Shown here in pieces: positions 52,309 to 61,545 of a stretch of 64,000 nt of DNA. Source of the stretch: CAYXDR01 sp046498185. GTDB taxonomy: Bacteria > Desulfobacterota > DSM-4660 > Desulfatiglandales > Desulfatiglandaceae. The stretch spans positions 62,001 through 126,000 of the forward strand of contig JAWOBE010000179.1 in the NCBI GenBank assembly GCA_046498185.1, in the 5' to 3' direction. The position numbers were made by a program, and so were the translations under genes. The notes under the pieces were generated by a model. It saw nothing but the letters and a program-made list of their open reading frames with translations. It made no database searches and was not told the origin of the DNA. Each line of letters starts with the position of its first letter. The stretch's first letter is position 1.

Positions 52309-54957
52309 TCAACCGTTTACAATCTCTTCGACAAGTCGGTATGACTCCTCCAGCGCTGAAGACAGCAATTCAGGCTTCGGTCCACCTCCCTGCGCCATAT
52401 CCGGCCTTCCACCTCCTTTTCCTCCGACCATTCCGGACAGCTTGGCGATGATAAGCCCCGCATTAAAACGTTCGGCCAAATCTTTTGTTACCACGCAGGT
52501 AAGCATTGCCCGACCGCCGTTGACCGCCCCGACCACTATTACGCCTTCCCGTAGATGGTCCTTGATCCTGTCGGCCGCTTCACGCAAATCCTTCGGCGAA
52601 TCCGCGTCAAGCTTCCTGGCAAGCACTTTCACGCCACCGATTTCGCGGATCCCGGCAAGAATATCATCAGGCTTTCCAGCTATAAGTTTAGATTTAAGAG
52701 ACTCAATTTCATGCTCTTTATCCTTATATTCCTTAATAAATCGAAGAAGTCTTTCTTCGACTCCATCAGGTTTAGTTTTGAGAAGCAGCGCCGCGGAGCG
52801 CAGCATCTGTTCCAGCTTCTGATCATGCGCCAAAGCCGCCTCGCCGGTAATCGCCTCGATTCGGCGCACATTGGCGGCCACAGACGTTTCTCCTAACACC
52901 CTGAATAACCCTATATCACCTGTTCTGTGCGCATGGGTACCGCCGCATAATTCCCTGCTGACTCCTTCACCGACTCCTACGACTCTGACTTGTGCACCGT
53001 AGCGCTCCTCGAAAATCGCCATCGCGCCCGTTTTCATAGCCTCCTCTTTGGTCATCACCGTGGTTTCCACCGGTAAATTGGCTGTTATATGACGGTTGAC
53101 CCTGCGCTCCAATTCCTGGATGGTTTCAGAATCTACCTGCGCGAAATGAGTGAAATCGAAACGCAACCTTTCGGAAGAGACAAGCGAGCCCGCCTGCTTG
53201 ACATGATCTCCGAGTAACTCCCGCAAAACCGCGTGCAATAAATGAGTGGCGGAGTGATTGCGAGCGGTCGCAGCCCGTTTCTCTCCGTCCACCGTAGCTC
53301 GGACATTGTCCCCCACATGAAGCAGGCCTGAAACCACCCTGCCCTTGTGGACGGTAAGCTCGGGACAGGGTTTGATAGTGTCACCCACCTCCATGGAACC
53401 GGAATCGAAGATGATCGTTCCGCTGTCACCGACCTGCCCTCCCGATCTTCCGTAGAACGGCGTACAATCAAGAATAACCTCTACCGCTGTTCCCGCCTCG
53501 GCGGCATCAACTTCCGAACCATCCAAAACCAAGGCAGTTACCTTCGCATCCACCGAAAGCGTTTCGTAACCGACGAACAGGCTTTTTAAACCGTTACCGA
53601 CCATCTTCAGATAGACTTCGGGAACGGCTTCCTCCCCACTACCGCGCCAGGACTCCTGGCTTTTCGTACGCTGTTTCACCATCGCCGCTTCGTAACCCTC
53701 TGTGTCCACATCGAGGCCGGAATCCCGTGCCACGTCGCGCACTATATCGATAGACAACCCATAAGTGTCATACAGCTTGAAAGCCGTCTCGCCCGAAATC
53801 GATTTCCCGCCTTTATCCTTGATCAACGAAATTTCCTCTTCGAGCACCTTCATACTGTACGAAAGCGTATCTGAAAATCGTTTCTCTTCGTTGCCCACCA
53901 GCCCATTTATCAAGCTCTTGGCCCGTACAAGCTCCGGGTAATCTTCCCCCATAGATTCCACTACTCTGCCGCACACCAGGTGCAGAAACGACCCGGAAAG
54001 TCCGAGAACATGCCCGAACCGGGCCGCCCTCCTTATTATCCTTCGGAGCACGTAACCACGTCCTTCGTTCGAAGGCATCACACCGTCTGCGATTAAAAAC
54101 GCAGCAGCCCGCGCATGATCAGATATCACCCGAAAAGCAACGTCATCCCTTCCGCCTTTTCCATAGACAGCCCCCGAGAGAGCTTCGACATAGGCGACAA
54201 GCCCCCTTAAAATGTCTGTATCGTAGTTCGAAGAAGCTCCCTGTATCACCGCGGCGAGCCTCTCGAGCCCCATTCCTGTATCGATATTGGGGTTGGGGAG
54301 CGGTTCAAAGCTCCCGTCGGGCTGCCGGTCGAATTGTGTAAAAACAAGATTGTAGATTTCAAGATATCTCTCACAGTCGCAACCAGGCGCGCAATCACTT
54401 CGGCCACAGGAAAATTCCGGACCCTGATCGAAATATATTTCCGAGCATGGGCCGCAGGGGCCGGTCTCCCCCATCGCCCAAAAATTATCCTTCTCTCCAA
54501 GCTTGATAATTTTTTCCGGCGCCAGCCCGATCTTGTCACGCCAAAGGCGTAAAGCTTCGTCATCGTCTTTAAACACCGAAACATACAGCCTCTCCGGTGG
54601 AACATCATAGACCCTTGTCAAAAGCTCCCACGCCCAGGATATCGCCTCCTCTTTGAAATAATCGCCGAAAGAAAAATTGCCCAGCATTTCAAAGAAAGTG
54701 TGATGCCGGTAGGTATAACCGACTTGTTCCAGGTCATTGTGTTTTCCCCCGGCGCGCACACATTTCTGCGATGTAGCCGCACGCGTATATGCACGCTTCT
54801 CCTCACCGAGATAGAGCCTTTTAAACTGTACCATTCCGGCGTTGGTAAACAACAGAGAAGGATCATCCTTCGGGACCAACGAGGAGCTTTCAACGATCTC
54901 GTGGCCCCTATCCTTATAAAACTCCAGAAAAATCCGTCTTATTTCTCGTGAATCCAT
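52309..54957 (-). CDS. alaS: Alanyl-tRNA synthetase
   Basis: An 882-residue complete AlaS: class II core with M-V-Q-F-K and G-N-F-S-F-G-D-Y-F near the N-terminus, editing domain with A-T-H-L-L-H-A-V-L and C-G-G-T-H-A-H metal ligands, and C-terminal oligomerisation part with G-M-V-G-G-K-G-G-G-R-P-D-M-A-Q-G-G. Follows recA directly on the minus strand, the classical order without recX. Confidence 0.97.
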   Translation of the reverse strand: MDSREIRRIFLEFYKDRGHEIVESSSLVPKDDPSLLFTNAGMVQFKRLYLGEEKRAYTRAATSQKCVRAGGKHNDLEQVGYTYRHHTFFEMLGNFSFGDYFKEEAISWAWELLTRVYDVPPERLYVSVFKDDDEALRLWRDKIGLAPEKIIKLGEKDNFWAMGETGPCGPCSEIYFDQGPEFSCGRSDCAPGCDCERYLEIYNLVFTQFDRQPDGSFEPLPNPNIDTGMGLERLAAVIQGASSNYDTDILRGLVAYVEALSGAVYGKGGRDDVAFRVISDHARAAAFLIADGVMPSNEGRGYVLRRIIRRAARFGHVLGLSGSFLHLVCGRVVESMGEDYPELVRAKSLINGLVGNEEKRFSDTLSYSMKVLEEEISLIKDKGGKSISGETAFKLYDTYGLSIDIVRDVARDSGLDVDTEGYEAAMVKQRTKSQESWRGSGEEAVPEVYLKMVGNGLKSLFVGYETLSVDAKVTALVLDGSEVDAAEAGTAVEVILDCTPFYGRSGGQVGDSGTIIFDSGSMEVGDTIKPCPELTVHKGRVVSGLLHVGDNVRATVDGEKRAATARNHSATHLLHAVLRELLGDHVKQAGSLVSSERLRFDFTHFAQVDSETIQELERRVNRHITANLPVETTVMTKEEAMKTGAMAIFEERYGAQVRVVGVGEGVSRELCGGTHAHRTGDIGLFRVLGETSVAANVRRIEAITGEAALAHDQKLEQMLRSAALLLKTKPDGVEERLLRFIKEYKDKEHEIESLKSKLIAGKPDDILAGIREIGGVKVLARKLDADSPKDLREAADRIKDHLREGVIVVGAVNGGRAMLTCVVTKDLAERFNAGLIIAKLSGMVGGKGGGRPDMAQGGGPKPELLSSALEESYRLVEEIVNG

Positions 54958-55019
54958 TATCTTTTACGGTCCTCAATAGTTAAAAATTTCACAACGGCAT
55001 TAACCAAAAATTCAAAAGC

Positions 55020-56048
55020 TTACTTTTCACCAACTTCCGACGCTGCATTCCCACTTTCCTCGATCCGCTTGAGCCCGGTCTTTTCCAGGATAAGTGACTT
55101 TAGCTTGGATAGCATATCTTCATGTTCGATTAAAAAAGCCCTGGCATTCTGCCTGCCCTGCCCTATTCGTTCTTCACCAAATGAATACCAGGCCCCGCTC
55201 TTCTGAACAAACCCCATATCAACCGCCAGATCCAGGATGTCGCCTTCCTTGGATATTCCGTGGCCATATATGATGTCGAATTCAGCCTCTTTGAAAGGCG
55301 GAGCGATCTTGTTTTTCAAAACTTTCACACGGGTTCGGTTCCCGACAACCTGGTCGCCTTCCTTGATTGCGCCTATCCTGCGAATATCAAGACGCTGGCT
55401 GGCGTAAAACTTAAGAGCATTCCCTCCAGTGGTTGTTTCCGGATTGCCGAACATCACCCCTATCTTCATCCTGATCTGGTTGATGAAAATCACGCATGTC
55501 TTGGACTTACTGATGCAGGAAGTGAGCTTCCTGAGAGCCTGGCTCATAAGCCGCGCCTGAAGGCCCACATGTTGATCCCCCATTTCCCCTTCGATTTCCG
55601 CCCTGGGTACCAGAGCCGCTACCGAATCGATTATCAATACGTCTATACCCCCGCTGCGAACAAGAATCTCCGCGATATCAAGCGCCTGCTCGCCGGTATC
55701 CGGCTGGGACACCAGCAGGCTGTCCACATCGACTCCCAGTTTGCGACCATACCCTATGTCCAGTGCATGTTCGGCATCAATGAAGGCCACCATCCCTCCC
55801 ATCTTCTGGGCCTCCGCGGCGACGTGCAGCGCAAGAGTGGTTTTGCCGGAAGATTCGGGCCCGTATATTTCCACCACCCTGCCTCGGGGCACCCCTCCTA
55901 TACCCAGGGCCAGGTCCAAGGAAAGAGAACCGGTTGAAATGGCGGGAACATCGATCACCGCCTGTTCACCCATTTTCATTATGGACCCGCGTCCGAATTG
56001 TTTTTCTATTTGAGATATGGCCTGTTCGACCGCTTTTTCTTTCTCCAT
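55020..56048 (-). CDS. recA: Recombinase RecA
   Basis: A 342-residue RecA: Walker A G-P-E-S-S-G-K-T, L1/L2 DNA-binding loops with the G-G-N-A-L-K-F-Y-A motif, and an acidic C-terminus. ATG 56048 is preceded by GGAGGG; the longer start would add an unsupported 16-residue leader. Acts in homologous recombination and SOS induction. No clear LexA box was identified upstream, partly because thpR abuts it. Confidence 0.97.
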   Translation of the reverse strand: MEKEKAVEQAISQIEKQFGRGSIMKMGEQAVIDVPAISTGSLSLDLALGIGGVPRGRVVEIYGPESSGKTTLALHVAAEAQKMGGMVAFIDAEHALDIGYGRKLGVDVDSLLVSQPDTGEQALDIAEILVRSGGIDVLIIDSVAALVPRAEIEGEMGDQHVGLQARLMSQALRKLTSCISKSKTCVIFINQIRMKIGVMFGNPETTTGGNALKFYASQRLDIRRIGAIKEGDQVVGNRTRVKVLKNKIAPPFKEAEFDIIYGHGISKEGDILDLAVDMGFVQKSGAWYSFGEERIGQGRQNARAFLIEHEDMLSKLKSLILEKTGLKRIEESGNAASEVGEK

Positions 56049-56061
56049 CAATAACCCTCCA

Positions 56062-56646
56062 TCATCGGTCCTCTTGCCCGCAAGGGGCTCCGGCATCCCT
56101 CATCGGCAGCCGCGCGAGCACCGTGTAAAAGGCGCCGCGGGGCGTCAAATCGCTTTTAAAGAGCACCAGTTCCCCCAACCGGCATTCGTCCGATTGAATA
56201 TGGTCAAAATGCTCGAGAACATTTCCGGGGCCTCCGCTGCGAAACCTTCCCAGAGTGAGATGAGGCCTGAAAGACCTTGAATCAAGCTTTAGCCCGACAG
56301 GCGCCAGAGCGTCGAGCAGTTCACGCTTGAACGCAGCCATTCGAGATGTTTCCCCGGAAACCCCAGCCCACACAACACGCGGCCGCCGCGGCGGACCGAA
56401 AACTCCAAGCCCCTTTACAGCGACGCTGAAGGAGTCGTGGCAGGCACAGACTTCCGCCGCGGATTTTTTTATAAAATCCATGTGTTCTTCCGGAACATCA
56501 CCCAAAAAAACCACCGTCAAATGGATTTTTTCGACGGCGATCCATCGAACGTCCAGGTCGCTTTTTTTCAAGCCCTCCAGCGTATCAGAAAGCACGGATT
56601 TAACGTGTCCCGGCAATTCAAAGGCCAGGAATGAACGAATCATCAT
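56062..56646 (-). CDS. thpR: RNA 2',3'-cyclic phosphodiesterase (2H family)
   Basis: A 194-residue 2H-family enzyme with both H-x-T-x motifs (H-L-T-V near residue 42 and H-L-T-L near 129). Opens 2',3'-cyclic phosphates on RNA. It overlaps the end of cinA by 29 bases and lies 13 bases before recA. Confidence 0.92.
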   Translation of the reverse strand: MMIRSFLAFELPGHVKSVLSDTLEGLKKSDLDVRWIAVEKIHLTVVFLGDVPEEHMDFIKKSAAEVCACHDSFSVAVKGLGVFGPPRRPRVVWAGVSGETSRMAAFKRELLDALAPVGLKLDSRSFRPHLTLGRFRSGGPGNVLEHFDHIQSDECRLGELVLFKSDLTPRGAFYTVLARLPMRDAGAPCGQEDR

Positions 56647-57874
56647 TGAGATACCGCCTGATCCAATCTAAGGCCATCATCGCCGAGTCGGTCTTAATCC
56701 TGCCGCGGGTCCCGCGAAATCGGTAGAGTCCACTGTACAGTCCCTTTTCCGAACAAAGCCCCAGGTAAACCATACCGACGGGCTTTTCGACACTGCCCCC
56801 GCCTGGCCCCGCTATTCCCGTAACCGCTATCCCTATATCGGCGCGAAGGCGTTCGCGGGCGCCGGAGGCCATTTCCCGGGCCGTCGGTCCGCTGACAGCC
56901 CCATAGGCATGCAGTGTATCCGGTTTTACACCTAGGAGGTCCATTTTCGCTTCGTTGCTATATACGATGCATCCTCCCTTGAAATACTCGGAGCTCCCAG
57001 CTTCGTTTGTCAGCAGATGCCCTATCAGGCCGCCGGTGCATGATTCAGCCAGGGCGACACTTAAACCGTTCCTGTGCAAAAGTTCTCCGACCACATGCGC
57101 CATAGTGCGATCGCCCACCGTGAACACGAAACTCCCGAGGAGGTCGCACGCGGCATTTTGAACACGCTCGAGAATTTTATGAGCCTGCTTTTCCTCCGCC
57201 CCCCTGAAGCTGAGAGTCACGTGAATTTCTGGAAATCTGGGATAAAACCCAAAAATTACGTCAGGCTCGGAACGCTGGAGGTCTTCCAACATTTCCGCAA
57301 CACGGGATTCACTGATACCGTAGAGCTTCAAGACTCTTTGGAAAAGCCTTTCGAGCGGACCGCAGACCCGACTGATTCTGGGGATCACGGAGCGGTCCAA
57401 CAAGCTGCGCATTTGCTCCGGCACACCAGGAAGGAAAAAGAAAACAGCATCTCCGACCTCGATCTCGAAACCGCAAGTGTTACCATACGGATCCAGGGGT
57501 TCAGCGCCTTCCGGCAGCATCGCCAATTTTTCGAGAGGACGGTTTAGCTTCGTCCCTGTTTCATCAACATAACGTAGAAGGCTCCGATAAACCTCTGAAT
57601 GACGCACCAATTTCCGTCTAAACGCTACGGCGGCGATTTCACTGGTGATGTCATCCACCGTCGAGCCGAGTCCCCCGGTCACGATCACAAACCCACCTCG
57701 CCGCATGGCCTGTTCGATTTCGAACGAAACGGTTTGCTGATCGTCTCCGAGCGAAATAATGCGTGTGACCCGAAGGCCCGCAGCAATAAGCCGGCCGCAT
57801 GCATATCGGGAATTAACATCGGGTATTTTTCCCGATGTCAGTTCATCGCCTATCGTTATTATCTCACAATTCAT
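56618..57874 (-). CDS. cinA: CinA: nicotinamide-nucleotide amidase / damage-inducible protein
   Basis: The 418-residue full-length form has an N-terminal molybdopterin-binding-like (COG1058) domain (I-G-D-E-L-T-S-G, G-G-L-G-S-T-V-D-D) and a C-terminal PncC domain (A-E-S-C-T-G-G and G-I-A-G-P-G-G). In the family it acts in NAD recycling and is often co-transcribed with recA, as here. Confidence 0.95.
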   Translation of the reverse strand: MNCEIITIGDELTSGKIPDVNSRYACGRLIAAGLRVTRIISLGDDQQTVSFEIEQAMRRGGFVIVTGGLGSTVDDITSEIAAVAFRRKLVRHSEVYRSLLRYVDETGTKLNRPLEKLAMLPEGAEPLDPYGNTCGFEIEVGDAVFFFLPGVPEQMRSLLDRSVIPRISRVCGPLERLFQRVLKLYGISESRVAEMLEDLQRSEPDVIFGFYPRFPEIHVTLSFRGAEEKQAHKILERVQNAACDLLGSFVFTVGDRTMAHVVGELLHRNGLSVALAESCTGGLIGHLLTNEAGSSEYFKGGCIVYSNEAKMDLLGVKPDTLHAYGAVSGPTAREMASGARERLRADIGIAVTGIAGPGGGSVEKPVGMVYLGLCSEKGLYSGLYRFRGTRGRIKTDSAMMALDWIRRYLNDDSFIPGL

Positions 57875-57892
57875 CCCGGCTTTCCTGTCGCA

Positions 57893-58408
57893 TCACGACA
57901 AAACCCCTGTAAACATAAGTCCCCACAGGCAAATGGCGCTGTAAACGCCGGCAGCCAAATCGTCCGCGACTATCCCGACACCTCCAGGAAGCCTCTCGGC
58001 GAGGCCCACAGGAAACGGCTTGAAGATATCGAAAAATCGGAACAGTAAAAATCCTGCGACCAACAAACTCCAGGAGGGTTTCCACAACGCAACAGCCGCG
58101 AAAAATCCCACCACTTCGTCGACGACAACTTCCGGCGGATCTTCGATACCGGCACGCCGCCGGTAAACTTCGGAACTCCAAACAGCCACGGAGATCAACA
58201 CAGCAAGCAAAATAGCTTTAACCAAAAGTCCAAGCCATCCAACCGCAAGAATCAACGGCACGGCTGCCAGAGTACCTACAGTTCCGGGGGCCGCCGGCGA
58301 AAGCCCGCTGCCGAACCATACCGCAATCAGGTTCAAAAACCTTGCACCCTTACCACAGCCGACCGTAGCCGTACGATATGAAACGTTATCAAAACGGCAT
58401 TGCCACAT
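57893..58408 (-). CDS. pgpA: Phosphatidylglycerophosphatase A
   Basis: A 171-residue membrane protein: G-S-G-L-S-P-A-A-P-G-T-V-G-T near residue 33, several hydrophobic helices, D-P-P-E-V-V-V-D-E-V-V-G and F-D-I-F-K-P catalytic motifs. ATG 58408 has AGGTG upstream and is preferred over GTG 58429. Makes phosphatidylglycerol. Starts 24 bases after larC. Confidence 0.9.
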   Translation of the reverse strand: MWQCRFDNVSYRTATVGCGKGARFLNLIAVWFGSGLSPAAPGTVGTLAAVPLILAVGWLGLLVKAILLAVLISVAVWSSEVYRRRAGIEDPPEVVVDEVVGFFAAVALWKPSWSLLVAGFLLFRFFDIFKPFPVGLAERLPGGVGIVADDLAAGVYSAICLWGLMFTGVLS

Positions 58409-58432
58409 CAAGCACCTATAACCGTTCACCTT

Positions 58433-59617
58433 TCATCTGCGCCAGGGCTCTCCCAAAGCGCTCACCCAGGCAAAAATTTCTTTCAACGCTATATTTCTCT
58501 CGAGCGCAACCTTTCTGCATTCTTCAAACTCGGGCATGTAGGCCTTACGCCCTTCCGGGCCGATCACCTCCTTGACAGGCATAGCCCCCCATGGGCTTTC
58601 CACTGTAACTTGCCTCCGCTCCAGAACCATTCTGGCGCTATAACGGAATCGGACTCCGAGGGATGTACTTTCCCGCAAAACAACATTAATAAGAGCGTCT
58701 TTGTCTCCAGGACGACCAATGATTTCTATTCGTACGCCGGGTCGATTCTTCTTCATATGAACGGGGCAGAAAACAACATCCAGTGCACCTGCGTCGAAAA
58801 GCCGTTCCATCAAGAAACCGACGTTTTCGGGGGTCATGTCATCCACATTCGTCTTGATTATGGCGACCGTCTCGGTGTCGGCCCCGCTTTCAGGCTTTTC
58901 AGGCTCCCCCAGTATGATCCTGAGCAAATTGGGGCGTCCCTTGGGATCGCTGCTTCCAGCGCCGTATCCAATCCTGCGTACCGTCATGGAAGGCATCCCA
59001 CCAAACGATGCAGCCATTGTGGTCACTAAAAGTGCACCGGTGGGCGTGACCATTTCGCGACGCTGTTCCGAATCATAGACCGGCACTCCCTCCAGCAATG
59101 CAGCGGTCGCCGGTGCAGGCAGAGGTATAAATCCGTGAGCACTTTCGACAAAACCGGAGCCGAGTGGCAGCGCGGAAACATGCAGTTCATTTATGCCGAG
59201 TGCCTCTACGCCGTAGACCCCGCCCACGATATCGATTATCGAATCGACCGCTCCCACCTCGTGAAAATGTACCTTCTCCGGGTCCCTTCCATGCGCAGCG
59301 CCCTCAACCCTCGCTAGACGCTCGAACATTTCGACGCTTCGTGCCTTGACCCATTCGCTCAACCCTGAAGAATTGATCATTTCTCGAATCATGCCCACGT
59401 TGCGGTGCTGATGTTCCTTGTTTTCCACATGAACCTTGAAGCTGCAGCCGGCAATTCCACTCCGTAGCACGGTCTCCGACTCAATTTCGTACCCTCGCAA
59501 CGGTAATGTGCCGAGCGCATTCCGCAAATTTTCAACAGGCAAGCCCGCATCCAGCAACGCACCGAGAAACATGTCCCCACTGACACCTGAAAAACAATCA
59601 AGATAAGCTATTTTCAT
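58433..59617 (-). CDS. larC: LarC: nickel-pincer cofactor biosynthesis protein (full-length)
   Basis: A 394-residue protein matching the LarC/DUF111 family: D-C-F-S-G-V-S-G-D-M near residue 7, H-F-H-E-V-G-A-V-D-S-I-I-D near residue 117, P-T-G-A-L-L-V near 190 and N-V-D-D-M-T-P-E near 263. LarC inserts nickel into the pyridinium cofactor of lactate racemase. In Lactobacillus it needs a frameshift to be full length; here it is one unbroken frame. LarA, LarB and LarE are not in the window. Confidence 0.92.
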   Translation of the reverse strand: MKIAYLDCFSGVSGDMFLGALLDAGLPVENLRNALGTLPLRGYEIESETVLRSGIAGCSFKVHVENKEHQHRNVGMIREMINSSGLSEWVKARSVEMFERLARVEGAAHGRDPEKVHFHEVGAVDSIIDIVGGVYGVEALGINELHVSALPLGSGFVESAHGFIPLPAPATAALLEGVPVYDSEQRREMVTPTGALLVTTMAASFGGMPSMTVRRIGYGAGSSDPKGRPNLLRIILGEPEKPESGADTETVAIIKTNVDDMTPENVGFLMERLFDAGALDVVFCPVHMKKNRPGVRIEIIGRPGDKDALINVVLRESTSLGVRFRYSARMVLERRQVTVESPWGAMPVKEVIGPEGRKAYMPEFEECRKVALERNIALKEIFAWVSALGEPWRR

Positions 59618-59655
59618 TTTCTCTCACACAAAAACGGCCTGCTAGGCCTTATCTT

Positions 59656-60804
59656 TTACAATGCTTCCGCTATCAATTCCGACAGGTCCTTGACTTCGAT
59701 CACCTGCTCGTTTCCCGTGGTTTTCCGGCTGTCCTCCAGCATCGAAATACAGTAAGGGCAGGCCGTCGCGAGTATCGAAGCCCCGGTTCCGCATGCCTCA
59801 CGGATCCTTAAATCCGAAAAGCGCCATTCGGGCTTTGTTTCCATCCAGAGCCTCCCTCCACCTCCACCGCAACAGAGGCTGTCTTCGCGATTTCGTCCCA
59901 TCTCCACCAGCCCACCGCCTGCAACGGCTTCCAGAAGAGATCTTGGCGCTTGGTAAACACCGCAGTGCCTACCCAGATAACAGGGATCATGATAAGTCAC
60001 TGTGGCATCGAGTGGGTGAAGGATCTCAAGGTCTCCCGAATCGAGGGCATCGGCTAAAACCTGGGTATAATGGACCACATCCCAATGACCTCCCAATTCA
60101 GGATAATCGTTAAGGAAAGTGTACATACAATGGGGGGAGGTGGTGATTATCCTGCTGACCCCCAGATCGTTCAATAGCTCGACATTCGCCGAAGCAGTCG
60201 AGACAAAAAGCTCCTCTTCCCCGATTTTTCTAATCGATTCACTGCAGCAGTTTTCCGTGCCGTCCAGGACGCCGTAGCTTATCCGGGCCTCGTCAAGAAC
60301 TTTTATGAGCGCCCTCGCGGCCTGCCTGCCCCTGGGGTCGTAAGCGGAGGTACAGCAGACAAAAAGAAGGTATTTCTGGCTGCCGTCGAAACGGGGAACC
60401 TCAAGGCCTTCCATCCAGGCCGTACGCTTTTCCCGGGGTTCAGACCACGGGTTGCCGTTGCTGTGCACACTGCCCGCGACTGTCCGGAGCATGGCAGGAG
60501 CCGCCCCGCTCTCGGCGACCATCGCCCGCATCGCTTTTACGATATCGATAATCTTCACTCCCCTGGGACATCGAAGCACGCATTTGTTGCAGGTCGTGCA
60601 TCCATAGAGCACATCATCCGACTCGTACCCCTCCACTCCGAGCTGTGCCATCCGAATCAAACGCCTGATATTGAATTCACCGCCGACAATCCCCCACGGG
60701 CATGAACCGGCGCACATCCCGCACTGCATGCACAAGTTCAATTTTTCGGCACCCATGGCTACCAGAGCTTCATTAACTTCGTAAAACGGAGTCAAGACAC
60801 CCAT
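59656..60804 (-). CDS. CCG-domain iron-sulfur oxidoreductase (HdrD/GlpC type)
   Basis: A 382-residue soluble protein: two N-terminal 4Fe-4S motifs (C-M-Q-C-G-M-C near residue 25 and C-T-T-C-N-K-C near 69), then two cysteine-rich CCG-type domains (F-V-C-C-T-S, E-N-C-C-S-E and C-C-G-G-G-G-G near 310). ATG 60804 is preferred since AAAGGAG lies 9 bases upstream, with GTG 60810 too close. The family passes electrons between ferredoxin/ETF-type carriers and disulfide or quinone acceptors. Partner unknown. It is the upstream-most gene of the leftward block ending at alaS. Confidence 0.9.
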   Translation of the reverse strand: MGVLTPFYEVNEALVAMGAEKLNLCMQCGMCAGSCPWGIVGGEFNIRRLIRMAQLGVEGYESDDVLYGCTTCNKCVLRCPRGVKIIDIVKAMRAMVAESGAAPAMLRTVAGSVHSNGNPWSEPREKRTAWMEGLEVPRFDGSQKYLLFVCCTSAYDPRGRQAARALIKVLDEARISYGVLDGTENCCSESIRKIGEEELFVSTASANVELLNDLGVSRIITTSPHCMYTFLNDYPELGGHWDVVHYTQVLADALDSGDLEILHPLDATVTYHDPCYLGRHCGVYQAPRSLLEAVAGGGLVEMGRNREDSLCCGGGGGRLWMETKPEWRFSDLRIREACGTGASILATACPYCISMLEDSRKTTGNEQVIEVKDLSELIAEAL

Positions 60805-61069
60805 AGGCACACGCTCCTTTCATAATTAATCGCCTAACTCGCTGAAAAATTATTGAATACGGACCTTCCCCCCACCGCCTTTCAGAAAATTCCTTTCCAC
60901 GATACCGTTGTTCTTGTACCATAAACCCGCCAAGACATAAAGCAAGTAGAGCATTTCATCCATGAACCTTCACAAATACACCATTGATCGCTATTTGCCC
61001 TCCCGACGCGGCCGGAACACAAAGCCGTTAGCCATTAGCTTTTAGCCGTTAGCAAGACGGAATCGGAAA

Positions 61070-61192
61070 GCACTACTCTAATACGGCCGATACTGATCCC
61101 GATAGTTTATATCGAAACCTCCCGATTACGATAACGACAACCGTTTCGCTCCCGCTCCACTGACAACGATTTACCTCAAGTAGAATAAAGGC
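61070..61192 (+). repeat. Dispersed repeat, copy 1
   Basis: Starts near AAGCACTACTCTAATAC and ends near AGAATAAAGGCT. It shares the block CGACAACCGTTTCGCT-x-CCGCTCCACTGACAACGA with copy 2, with scattered substitutions, so the copies are old. Confidence 0.75.
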
Positions 61193-61411
61193 TGTGCCGG
61201 GGGTTTCGATGCGGGAGATTCATCACCGAGAAGGGGCGTCAAGTGGGAGACTTTGGGGAAAGAGCCAAAGCTTTCGCCTGAATCTTCTCCGGTGCCCATC
61301 TCTTTATCCCGGTTAAAAACCCTTCTCGCAGTATATAGTAAAGTCTCTCTCGTGGAGAACTACGAAATATGAAGGTCCCGCAGCGGAGCCCCCGGCGCAG
61401 CCGGAACCCGA

Positions 61412-61535
61412 AAGGCACTACCTGATAAACAGCCGATACCGATACCGACCCCGACGCCGATGTAATAGATTACGACAACGACAACCGTTTCGCTACCGCT
61501 CCACTGACAACGACTTATCTCAAGAAGAATAAAGG
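61412..61535 (+). repeat. Dispersed repeat, copy 2
   Basis: Same orientation as copy 1, about 343 bases downstream. The middle carries a degenerate CCGATACCGA-type stretch absent in this form from copy 1. It ends next to the radical SAM gene's 3' end. Confidence 0.75.
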
Positions 61536-61545
61536 CTTTTCAGGT

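Larger units (their letters stand above)
60805..61545. other. Gene-free, repeat-bearing stretch (741 bases)
   Basis: No credible coding frame. It holds a short direct repeat GCCGTTAGC (twice near 61027-61054), two copies of a ~120-base repeat (listed separately) and GC-rich linker sequence between them. Confidence 0.6.

Noticed and set aside
55020..55100. recX between recA and alaS
   Set aside because: Only about 60 bases separate the two genes, so no recX is present here.
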